Positions 36,524-44,194 of a stretch of DNA of 64,000 nucleotides are shown here, in pieces. Where the stretch lies: positions 62,001 through 126,000 of the forward strand of contig CAYSAU010000006.1 of NCBI GenBank assembly GCA_964429135.1, given 5' to 3'. A program made the position numbers and the translations under genes. The notes under the pieces are model-generated. The model did not search any database, was not told where the DNA came from, and saw only the letters and a list, made by a program, of their open reading frames with translations. Source of the DNA: CAZSDU01 sp964429135. Its GTDB lineage: Bacteria > Bacteroidota > Bacteroidia > Bacteroidales > FEN-979. The number at the start of each line of letters is the position of its first letter. The stretch's first letter is position 1.

Positions 36524-37573
36524 TTAAAGAATGAGCATGGGATTGCCATAGGTAAAGAAGGTGTACTTCTTTTCAACGGCCACTTCATAGGCCTTCATGA
36601 GCAGATCATAGCCGGCAAATGCAGAAACCAGCATCATCATCGGTGATTGGGGAAGGTGGAGATTGGTGACCATGGCATTGGCAATACTGAAATCGTAAGG
36701 TGGGAAAATGAAACGGTTGGTCCACCCCTTGTATGGCTTAAGCATTCCGGAAATCGCCACTGAGGATTCAATGGCCTTCATGGAGGTAGTGCCTACAGCA
36801 ACAATTTTTTTATGATTGGACTTTGCCCTGTTCACGATGGCAGCAGTTTCAGCCTCAATATTTACCTCTTCTGAATCCATTTTATGCTTGGTAAGGTCTT
36901 CGACATCAATGGTCCGGAAATTTCCCAATCCAAGATGCAGGGTAACTTCTGCAAAACTAACCCCCTGTAATTCCAGTCGTTTCATGATTTCCCGACTAAA
37001 ATGTAATCCGGCTGAAGGAGCGGCAACTGCACCTTCATGTTTGGCAAAGATGGTCTGGTAACGATCATCGTCTTCCGGAGTTACCGGCCGGTTATGCAGC
37101 TTAGGCAAAGGGGTCTCTCCCAGTCGCTGTATTGTTTTTTTAAATTCCTCATAAGGTCCGTCAAAAAGAAATCGTATGGTCCTTCCCCTGGAAGTTGTAT
37201 TATCAATGACTTCTGCGACTAAAGACTCGTCATCACCAAAGTAGAGTTTGTTCCCAATCCGGATTTTTCTGGCTGGATCAACAAGAACATCCCATAAACG
37301 AGATTCCCGATTGAGTTCACGAAGCAGAAAAACCTCGATCTTGGCGCCAGTCTTCTCTTTTTCCCCGTAAAGACGGGCAGGAAAAACCTTGGTGTTGTTG
37401 ATGATGAAAACATCTCCTTCTCCAAAGTAGTTCAGGATATCTTTAAAATGACCATGTTCAATGGTCTGGGTTTTTCGGTCAAGAATCAACATGGGAACTT
37501 CATCCCTTAATTTGGCTGGATGGCTGGCAATTAATTCTGGAGGTAAATGAAATCGGAACTGAGAGAGTTTCAT
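36524..37573 (-). CDS. queA: S-adenosylmethionine:tRNA ribosyltransferase-isomerase
   Basis: A 349-residue QueA, which builds epoxyqueuosine on tRNA from the ribosyl group of SAM. Typical stretches are FHLPPELIASHPAKLRDE near the start, FIINNTKVFPARL, APSAGLHFS and VGTTSMKAIES. Length matches the family. It is 54 bases downstream of the HAD gene and probably cotranscribed with ispD. Confidence 0.96.
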   Translation of the reverse strand: MKLSQFRFHLPPELIASHPAKLRDEVPMLILDRKTQTIEHGHFKDILNYFGEGDVFIINNTKVFPARLYGEKEKTGAKIEVFLLRELNRESRLWDVLVDPARKIRIGNKLYFGDDESLVAEVIDNTTSRGRTIRFLFDGPYEEFKKTIQRLGETPLPKLHNRPVTPEDDDRYQTIFAKHEGAVAAPSAGLHFSREIMKRLELQGVSFAEVTLHLGLGNFRTIDVEDLTKHKMDSEEVNIEAETAAIVNRAKSNHKKIVAVGTTSMKAIESSVAISGMLKPYKGWTNRFIFPPYDFSIANAMVTNLHLPQSPMMMLVSAFAGYDLLMKAYEVAVEKKYTFFTYGNPMLIL

Positions 37574-37627
37574 GGGTGCTTAGCCGTTTTAAAAGGGCGG
37601 CAAAGTTAATGATTTTTTAATCTTAAG

Positions 37628-38317
37628 TCAAGTGTTTTTTCTCTCATTTTTAAAAAGATCCACGATTTGTTCCCCCTGATCAGGTTTTAAATGGTAAGCA
37701 TGTATGCCTGTTTTTTGGGCAGCCTGGACATGTTTTAAAGTATCATCGATAAACAAAGTTTCCGCTGCATTCAACCTGGAATCCTTTAATACGTAATCAA
37801 AGATTTCCTTGTTGGGCTTCTTTAAGCCAATTTGAAAAGAAAAATAGGCCTTCTCAAAAAGAACATTAAAGTCCTGGTATCCGTATTGCCGGGTAAAATC
37901 ATCCAGAAATTTCAGGTAATGAATTTCATTTGAATTACTTAAAAGAAATATTCTGTAATGTTTATTTAATTTTTCCAAGAATCGAATTCTTGGTTCAGGG
38001 ATATCGAGCAACAAAGCATTCCATGCTTCATCCAGTTCAGCATCTGAGACAAAGTGATTAAAATACTTTCTTAAAGCTGTTCGGAAGTCCTGTGAAGAAA
38101 GGCTTCCATCCTCAATTTTTTCGAAAAGCGCATCTCTTTCCCGAAGTGATTCTTCATTTTTCGGATGGAGGATGCCCAATTCTCTGAATTTTTTTTCGGT
38201 TTGATGAATATCCAGGTTGCAGATCACTCCGCCAAAATCGAAGATTAGGTTTTTAATGGATGGAATAGATCCGATACCATCATGTAAAAAAAATAGCTGG
38301 GACTTTGGGACAAGCAT
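37628..38317 (-). CDS. HAD-superfamily hydrolase (YihX-like)
   Basis: A 229-residue haloacid-dehalogenase-type phosphatase. Motif I is IFDFGGV (nucleophile Asp), motif II is FLLSNSN, motif III Lys lies in IGLKKPNKEIFDYVL and motif IV is LFIDDTLKHVQAA. This pattern matches YihX-type sugar-phosphate phosphatases of subclass I; the substrate is not evident. The first 20 residues before motif I are longer than usual, but ATG at 38317 is the only ATG in frame ahead of motif I. Confidence 0.88.
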   Translation of the reverse strand: MLVPKSQLFFLHDGIGSIPSIKNLIFDFGGVICNLDIHQTEKKFRELGILHPKNEESLRERDALFEKIEDGSLSSQDFRTALRKYFNHFVSDAELDEAWNALLLDIPEPRIRFLEKLNKHYRIFLLSNSNEIHYLKFLDDFTRQYGYQDFNVLFEKAYFSFQIGLKKPNKEIFDYVLKDSRLNAAETLFIDDTLKHVQAAQKTGIHAYHLKPDQGEQIVDLFKNERKNT

Positions 38318-38345
38318 ATTAAAAAACGATTAGATAATCAGCTGG

Positions 38346-38377
38346 TTTGCAAAAATCGTAATAATTTTCTACTTTTG
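38346..38377 (+). promoter_or_regulatory. Promoter of the tRNA gene
   Basis: TTTG (38346-38349), 20 bases, then TACTTTTG (38370-38377): a near-ideal Bacteroidota housekeeping promoter. It ends 24 bases before the mature tRNA, leaving a short 5' leader. Confidence 0.65.
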
Positions 38378-38401
38378 CCGTCCTTAATTCAAAATTCGAG
38401 A

Positions 38402-38475
38402 GGGCCCATAGCTCAGTTGGTTAGAGCAGTAGACTCATAATCTATTGGTCCCAGGTTCAAGTCCTGGTGGGCCCA
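38402..38475 (+). tRNA. tRNA with CAU anticodon, probably tRNA-Ile2 (or elongator tRNA-Met)
   Basis: The 74-base cloverleaf folds fully: acceptor GGGCCCA/TGGGCCC, D stem GCTC/GAGC, anticodon stem GTAGA/TCTAT with loop CTCATAA, T stem CCAGG/CCTGG with loop TTCAAGT. The anticodon is CAT. Acceptor pairs C4-G69 and C5-G68, together with the TTGGTC variable region, resemble E. coli tRNA-Ile2 (whose C34 becomes lysidine) more than elongator tRNA-Met. The discriminator is A and no CCA is encoded, so CCA must be added enzymatically. The tRNA call is firm; the amino acid is less so. Confidence 0.93.
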
Positions 38476-38487
38476 CATTGTTAAACC

Positions 38488-38522
38488 AGCCACTTGCATG
38501 GATATGCTGCAGGTGGCTTTTT
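38488..38522 (+). terminator. Rho-independent terminator of the tRNA gene
   Basis: An 11-base stem (AGCCACTTGCA with TGCAGGTGGCT, one G-U pair) closes a 9-base loop and runs into five T residues, 12 bases after the tRNA. This is a strong intrinsic terminator. It ends only 16 bases before the next start codon. Confidence 0.85.
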
Positions 38523-38538
38523 AATATAGATTATATTG

Positions 38539-40176
38539 ATGAAGGGAACCATCGGAATCATTGCCCCGATGATTGATGAGCAACAGTTTCATGTCAACTT
38601 TAACCTGAAGCTGAAACGGAATCACAGGGAGTTGTCGCTGGCTGCGTTCAATGAATGGGCGGGGAAGGGATTTATTACTGAGCGCGTTTGCCGTGGTATC
38701 GCTCACGATAAAAACATCCCGGCGGCGGGTTACTATCTTGAGAGTTTATTGCATCAGTATGGGTATGATACATTGCTGACGAATAAATATGATCCGGAAA
38801 CATTACAGACAATAGCCAGCAAGGATCCCATCGCTGTTTGCGTGTCGACGACCATGATTATTTCAACAGATTCGCTGTTGACATTATTTTCTTCTATCCG
38901 TCAGGCCATGCAGGATACCCTTATCATTGCCGGCGGAGTTTTGATCTGGAAAAATTTTCTGCTGTACCGCAATCATCTTCACGAACCACTACATTATCCC
39001 TTGCTTCCCGGGATGCTTTTCCATCCTGATCATGCAGTTATGAATGCAGATATAATAATCGTTTCACCGCATGGGAAATTTCCTTTACTACAAGTGTTGT
39101 CAAGGTTGGAAAAAGGAATAAATACAAGATTTAAAGACATTCCTAACCTTTGTTTACCGGGGAATAAGGGTTTTTTCTTTACCCAAAGAAAGGATGAGCA
39201 GGTGAATTATGATGAAGATTATACACGATGGGATTTGATTAGTGAAATTCCCGATAAAATTCCTTTTCGAACTTCTATTGGTTGTCCTTATCGTTGCCGT
39301 TTTTGTGATTTTTGTCATCTCTTTCCCCGTATATTCTTCCGTTCACAAAAAAGCCTTTCACAGGAGTTAAGCCTGATGAAGAAAAGCCTTGGACAAAAAT
39401 CTGCTATTATCCATGTGTCTGATGATAATGTGTTTATAAATAAACAAAGAGTTCATGAGGTTTGTCATTCCATGATTGATTCCGGATTGAAAAAATGGAT
39501 TGGGTTCATGCGTGCGGAAGCATTCACCAATGACGATCTGGATCTGATGGAACGTTCCGGGTTGATGATGGGCATTATCGGTATCGAATCAGGAGACCAG
39601 GGGCAACTGGAACGGATGAAAAAAAATCAGAAAATTGAAAACATTAAAAAAGGAGTAGAGCAACTGGATGCCCGGGGCATTGGTACCCTCATGACCTTTG
39701 TCATTGGTTTTCCCGGGGAAAATGCGCATACGCTAGAAAATACTGCCGGTTTTCTTAATCAACTTGCCCTGAAAAATTTATTGGCCAGTTATCAGATGTA
39801 CCCGCTGCTCATCCAGCCTTTATGTGAACTGTCCTGGCCCCAGATACGGAAGAAGTGGAAAATAGAAGGATCCATGGGGAACTGGTCCCATTACAGTATG
39901 AATTCAGAGGAGGCATCAAAAGCCTGCTATGAGTTGTTCAGGGAGGTGAACAATGTCCCGTATCATTATTTTGAAGAAAGTAACTTTTTTAACAGGGTGA
40001 AATTTTCTTTTTCTGAAAGAAAAACTTTATTTCAGCTCAGGCAGCAACTTACGATCCTTTTGATTGAAAATTCTCCATGGGAACAGATTAAGGCCGTCTT
40101 AATGGAAATGACACGGCAAATGAAATTTCCAATTGAGACAATCAGGGAGGATCTTCTGCTCGATATTTCAATTTAA
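38539..40176 (+). CDS. B12-binding-type radical SAM protein of unknown product
   Basis: A 545-residue protein: N-terminal cobalamin-binding-like Rossmann domain (about 1-190) without the DxHxxG histidine motif, then a radical SAM domain with the cluster motif CxxxCxxC at Cys249, Cys253 and Cys256 (GCPYRCRFC), IGIESGDQGQLERM and TFVIGFPGEN, then a helical C-terminal region. Related enzymes are methyltransferases or cyclases in natural-product and lipid pathways; nothing nearby suggests a substrate. ATG at 38539 is preferred over TTG at 38536; ATG at 38569 is also possible and would give more room after the terminator. Confidence 0.85.
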   Translation: MKGTIGIIAPMIDEQQFHVNFNLKLKRNHRELSLAAFNEWAGKGFITERVCRGIAHDKNIPAAGYYLESLLHQYGYDTLLTNKYDPETLQTIASKDPIAVCVSTTMIISTDSLLTLFSSIRQAMQDTLIIAGGVLIWKNFLLYRNHLHEPLHYPLLPGMLFHPDHAVMNADIIIVSPHGKFPLLQVLSRLEKGINTRFKDIPNLCLPGNKGFFFTQRKDEQVNYDEDYTRWDLISEIPDKIPFRTSIGCPYRCRFCDFCHLFPRIFFRSQKSLSQELSLMKKSLGQKSAIIHVSDDNVFINKQRVHEVCHSMIDSGLKKWIGFMRAEAFTNDDLDLMERSGLMMGIIGIESGDQGQLERMKKNQKIENIKKGVEQLDARGIGTLMTFVIGFPGENAHTLENTAGFLNQLALKNLLASYQMYPLLIQPLCELSWPQIRKKWKIEGSMGNWSHYSMNSEEASKACYELFREVNNVPYHYFEESNFFNRVKFSFSERKTLFQLRQQLTILLIENSPWEQIKAVLMEMTRQMKFPIETIREDLLLDISI

Positions 40177-40196
40177 CACCCTTAACATTTTTTGAT

Positions 40197-41414
40197 TCAT
40201 GACGAAAGTCCTGTTGGATTTTTCTGGTCTTTAAGATACAGCAGTAAAGCGAAAACAATCAATAGCAGATTACTTAAACCCTGTAATCCCATGATAAAAA
40301 GCTGGTGAGAAAGTTCATGTCCCAGCAGATCATTGGAATTACCTCCATAAAAAAAGATTAGCACAACCATGACCGGAATCAGCAGATATTTTTTATTCGC
40401 AGCGATGTGATAGAGTATGAACGTGATCAGTGGAGCCGTACAAAGAAAATGTTCAGAGTCTGTCCTGACCAGATCGGGAATCAGCGCCAGAATTATAAAC
40501 CATTCAAAAATAAATGGCTTGTTTTTTATTTCCTTATTGATCTTCAGGTAATTTTCCCTCCGGATATTCCAAAACGAGTAACCGGCTAGCATGATCAACG
40601 CAAAAAGGATAATAACAAAGCCTGACCAGGAAGGTAGTCCCGGGAAGAAATAAAACTTTAGCATATAATCAACGGAATTCACCCCAGGATACCCGTCAAA
40701 ATGCATGAACATCGCTTTTACCCATTCTAAATGAAGCAGAAATCCCTGGCGTGGACCAAAGATAAAAGCAGGAAAAACGATGCCAAAAATTATCGTCAGG
40801 AGAAGCCATTTGATGGCTTTGAAATTTTTCCTAAGGATCAAGGGAATAAGCAGAAAAATAAAAAAGGGTTTTGTAAGTAATACTATTCCAAGAAGAATAC
40901 TCCCTTGAAATGGTCTATTTTTTAAATACTTATTTAAAGAAAGAAGGCAAAGTAGCAATAGTAATATATTGACATTGCCGAGATACAATTCTTTGACCAG
41001 ATGAAGCATGATGCATACCATGGCCAGGATCAACAAAACCACTTCATTTTTTATTCTGGAATTAAAAAAAAACCCGATCAGTAAATTTCTGATTATCAAG
41101 AAGGTATAGGCAAATGCAAAACCAAGAATAATAAAATGGATCAGGGTGGCAACCTGAAATCCAAAGAGGGTGTATGGCAGAAAAAAGAACAAGATAAAAG
41201 GACTATATTTATAAATGCCGGATAATTCTCCGAAAGCCTGTCCGTATATTGGTTCACCTTTGGCGAGCGACCCGGCAGCCATATAATAGACTCTGAAATC
41301 TGACATCCCGAATTTTCCATTAAGTAAATTGAAAAACAGGTTTAGCAGGCAAATAAGGGCAGTGAAAAGGATAAACCAGATCAGTGGATTGAGCTTCTTA
41401 TTTTCTGAATTCAT
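40197..41414 (-). CDS. GT87-like (DUF2029) polytopic membrane protein
   Basis: A 405-residue integral membrane protein with roughly ten hydrophobic segments and an early extracytoplasmic loop containing DFRVYYMAAGSLAKGEPIY, the signature region of DUF2029/GT87 polyprenyl-phosphate-dependent mannosyltransferases. The acidic residue in that loop is the usual catalytic candidate. The start is set at ATG 41414 since a longer frame to 41477 would cover the -7 box. The sugar and acceptor are unknown. It converges on the radical SAM gene with 20 bases between stops. Confidence 0.78.
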   Translation of the reverse strand: MNSENKKLNPLIWFILFTALICLLNLFFNLLNGKFGMSDFRVYYMAAGSLAKGEPIYGQAFGELSGIYKYSPFILFFFLPYTLFGFQVATLIHFIILGFAFAYTFLIIRNLLIGFFFNSRIKNEVVLLILAMVCIMLHLVKELYLGNVNILLLLLCLLSLNKYLKNRPFQGSILLGIVLLTKPFFIFLLIPLILRKNFKAIKWLLLTIIFGIVFPAFIFGPRQGFLLHLEWVKAMFMHFDGYPGVNSVDYMLKFYFFPGLPSWSGFVIILFALIMLAGYSFWNIRRENYLKINKEIKNKPFIFEWFIILALIPDLVRTDSEHFLCTAPLITFILYHIAANKKYLLIPVMVVLIFFYGGNSNDLLGHELSHQLFIMGLQGLSNLLLIVFALLLYLKDQKNPTGLSS

Positions 41415-41474
41415 GATGTCGGTGAAATTTGATACTGTATTTTGCGTTAATTTGGAAATAATTGAGAAGTCATT

Positions 41475-41482
41475 CAAATATA
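41475..41482 (-). promoter_or_regulatory. Candidate -7 element for the GT87-like gene
   Basis: TATATTTG on the minus strand matches TAnnTTTG exactly, about 60 bases upstream of ATG 41414. It also sits immediately before the TTG start of the divergent TPR gene, so the two expression signals are packed into 75 bases. Confidence 0.4.
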
Positions 41483-41489
41483 TAAAAGA

Positions 41490-43457
41490 TTGATCAAATT
41501 CACCACCAGGTTTTATCTGATTCTTCTTTTTTCAGGGTCATTCTTTTTTCCTCTGACATTATTGGCTCAGCAGGACAAGAGTTTCAAGCAAAAAGGCTTG
41601 ACCCATTTACGTCAGGGAGAATATATTGAAGCGCTTGAAAATCTGAATTTTGCTATTCAATTAGAGCCTTCAGTACCGGAATTGTTTTACCTGAGAGGAT
41701 ATACGAAATATTGTTTAGATGATTATTACGGGGCTGAACGTGATTATACGATCTCGATTGAGTTATCTCCATTTTTATCGGATGTTTTTGTAAATCGGGC
41801 AGTTGTTCGCAGCCAGCAACAGAATTTAAAAGGAGCTTTTGAGGATTATTCCTTTGCCCAGCAAATGGATAGCAGCAATATTGAAATTTATACCAATCGT
41901 GCCCGAACCTTTCTTTTTCTGAAAAAGTACTATGCCTGTTTATGGGATTGTAATAAAGCTATTCAGTTGAACGATTCCCAGGAAGGAATTTACATCATCA
42001 AAGGGAGTGCCGAGATTGGTCTTGAGCGATACGATAATGCCATTGCAGACCTGAGCAGGGCCATAGAAATTAATCCCCTTAATCCATTCAGTTATACTCA
42101 AAGGGGGCTGGTTTGGCTGGAAAAGAATCAGCTCGACTCAGCCCTGAGGGATCTCAACCTGGCGATAGGGGTTGATTCAAATAATTCTTATGCGTTGTTT
42201 AACAGGTCTTTCGTACGTTCGAAAAAAGAAGACCTGAAAGGTGCATTGGAGGATCTGAATAAAGTTGTTTTACTTTCTCCCTATAATTCCTATGCTTATT
42301 TTAACCGTGCAATCATCCTTATCGGGATGAATGATAAAAAAGGAGCCATCAGGGATTTTGAAAATGTCAGCAAACTGGACCCTCAGAATATTATCAGCTA
42401 TTATTACAGGAGTCGTTTAAAAGCCGATCTTTCAGATTTCAGAGGAGCACTTGAAGATCTGAATAAAACCATTGAGCTTTTTCCGGATTATGCCGATGCG
42501 TATTATGAACGGTTTGTAGTAAAATCCAAGCTGAAAGATTCCCGGGGTGCAGCCCAGGACTACCAGCATGCGGTTGCACTTGGGGAGAAGAACAGATTGA
42601 CTCCGGATAGTCTGAAATACAGAAAAGAAAACTATCTGCAGCAACTAATAAAACTTAGCGGAGATTTTGAAGAACGGAACACCCGGAATACAAAATTTCA
42701 AAATCAATATATTGAAATTGAATTATTGCCAATGTTTGAGATTTTTTTGGGCAAAGCTTCACTGGAAGATATCCGTTTGTATGATGTTTATCAAAGGGGG
42801 AACTATTATACCAACATTCTGACCCTGAGCAATAAGAGAAAGGTGACAGAGGATACTGTAGTCGCTCAGGAATGGACTCATCTGATCAAACAACCCGATA
42901 CCCTTCAACATGATCCCCGGCTGTATTTTAACTTAGGGATGTATTATCATGCATTGAAAAATTTCGAATTGGCTATAAAACATTTTACGGATGCTCTTAG
43001 CCTTGATTCCAATTATATTCCCGCCTATTTTTGTCTATCGAATTCAAAATATAAATTAATTGAAAAAGTGATTTCTGCGGAAGATGATTCCGGCCAGATT
43101 ACAATAATGCAACATCCACCCGGATTGAATAAATGTGTAACGGATACCTCTTTCCGTGTATTCTATAAAGATATTATCCATGGATATACGATGGCCATTC
43201 AACTTGATACCGGTTTTTCATTTGCATACTATAACCGGGGGCTTTTGAATGCAAAACAGGGAAATTATCAGGAAGCCATTACGGACTTTACTATGGCAAT
43301 TCATCATCGTGGTGATTTCTCTGAGGCCTTTTACAACAGGGGGTTATTGCACATTTTACTGAAAGACCAGCAAAAAGGATGTGAAGATCTGAGTCATGCA
43401 GGGGAATTGGGCATTTTGGATGCGTATAAAGTCATGAAGCGATATTGTTTTAAATAG
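41490..43457 (+). CDS. Exported tetratricopeptide-repeat (TPR) protein
   Basis: A 655-residue protein with a signal peptide ending at LLAQ (about residue 26) and at least ten TPR units, for example in 30-370 and again in 470-650, with motifs like ALEDLNKVVLLSPYNSYAYFNRA. TPR arrays mediate protein-protein contacts; the periplasm or outer membrane is the likely place. The start is TTG at 41490: a TGA stop lies 27 bases upstream with no ATG between, and no internal ATG would keep the signal peptide. No enzymatic domain is visible and no specific function can be named. Confidence 0.85.
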   Translation: MIKFTTRFYLILLFSGSFFFPLTLLAQQDKSFKQKGLTHLRQGEYIEALENLNFAIQLEPSVPELFYLRGYTKYCLDDYYGAERDYTISIELSPFLSDVFVNRAVVRSQQQNLKGAFEDYSFAQQMDSSNIEIYTNRARTFLFLKKYYACLWDCNKAIQLNDSQEGIYIIKGSAEIGLERYDNAIADLSRAIEINPLNPFSYTQRGLVWLEKNQLDSALRDLNLAIGVDSNNSYALFNRSFVRSKKEDLKGALEDLNKVVLLSPYNSYAYFNRAIILIGMNDKKGAIRDFENVSKLDPQNIISYYYRSRLKADLSDFRGALEDLNKTIELFPDYADAYYERFVVKSKLKDSRGAAQDYQHAVALGEKNRLTPDSLKYRKENYLQQLIKLSGDFEERNTRNTKFQNQYIEIELLPMFEIFLGKASLEDIRLYDVYQRGNYYTNILTLSNKRKVTEDTVVAQEWTHLIKQPDTLQHDPRLYFNLGMYYHALKNFELAIKHFTDALSLDSNYIPAYFCLSNSKYKLIEKVISAEDDSGQITIMQHPPGLNKCVTDTSFRVFYKDIIHGYTMAIQLDTGFSFAYYNRGLLNAKQGNYQEAITDFTMAIHHRGDFSEAFYNRGLLHILLKDQQKGCEDLSHAGELGILDAYKVMKRYCFK

Positions 43458-43478
43458 ATATCCCTTTAATTTTCTTGA

Positions 43479-43510
43479 TTTGAATTTCAGGCAGGAATCT
43501 TGTTACTTTG
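43479..43510 (+). promoter_or_regulatory. Promoter of the START-domain gene
   Basis: TTTG (43479-43482), 20 bases, then TTACTTTG (43503-43510), one base off the TAnnTTTG form. It ends 17 bases before the ATG at 43528 and may also drive the downstream kinase gene. Confidence 0.4.
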
Positions 43511-43527
43511 TAAAAAAAATATAACTG

Positions 43528-44148
43528 ATGAAATTATACACTGTCACCCGATATTTAAGTTGCATTGCTTGGCTGGTCTTTGCCCAGGAAGGTTTTTCCC
43601 AGGCTTGGGATTTCATTAAAGAAAAAGAAGGTATAAAAATTTATACCCGCATGGAAAAAAACAGCTCATTGAAATCTTTTAAAGGAGTGGTTGAAATACG
43701 GACCGATATGGATAAAGTTTGTAATTTGCTTGGAAATGTGAAGAATGTTGATTGGTGGGATAAAAACCTTCGCGAAATCAGGGTGCTGTTGTATGAAAAG
43801 GACAAGCATATTCAGTATTATCTGGTTTATGGCGCTCCCTGGCCTGTTACGGATAGGGATTTATGTGTTGACGCTACCATCACCACGGATCCGGTTACCG
43901 GCATCCGTACTGTTTACTCTGTGCCCCTTCCGGATGTTATTCCTGAAAACCCCAACTATGTTCGGATCAAGAACTATTGGCAGAAATGGATCGTTCAGGA
44001 CATGAAAAACGGGATTATCCATATTACCCTTGAAGGGTATGTAGATCCCGCGGGCAGTGTTCCGAACTGGATTTATAATATGGTAATTACAGATACTCCA
44101 TTGAAAATTATCCGGGGGATAAAAAATCGCCTCGAATTAAATAAATAG
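43528..44148 (+). CDS. Exported START/SRPBCC-domain protein
   Basis: A 206-residue protein with a signal peptide ending near GFSQ (about 25) and a single START domain. Recognisable stretches are WDFIKEKEGIKIYTR at the beginning, VYGAPWPVTDRDLCVDA in the middle and EGYVDPAGSVPNWIYNMV near the end, all typical of StAR-related lipid-binding domains. It probably binds a hydrophobic ligand in the periplasm. The TPR histidine kinase starts 46 bases downstream; a ligand-sensing link is only a guess. Confidence 0.83.
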   Translation: MKLYTVTRYLSCIAWLVFAQEGFSQAWDFIKEKEGIKIYTRMEKNSSLKSFKGVVEIRTDMDKVCNLLGNVKNVDWWDKNLREIRVLLYEKDKHIQYYLVYGAPWPVTDRDLCVDATITTDPVTGIRTVYSVPLPDVIPENPNYVRIKNYWQKWIVQDMKNGIIHITLEGYVDPAGSVPNWIYNMVITDTPLKIIRGIKNRLELNK

Positions 44149-44194
44149 TTTCTTCCGGGTTAGTGATCCCGGTAAGCACACCTATCTGACAAGC

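Noticed and set aside
37628..38317. HAD gene as beta-phosphoglucomutase
   Set aside because: Motif I is DFGGV and the cap pattern fits YihX-type phosphatases; the mutase-specific motif is absent.
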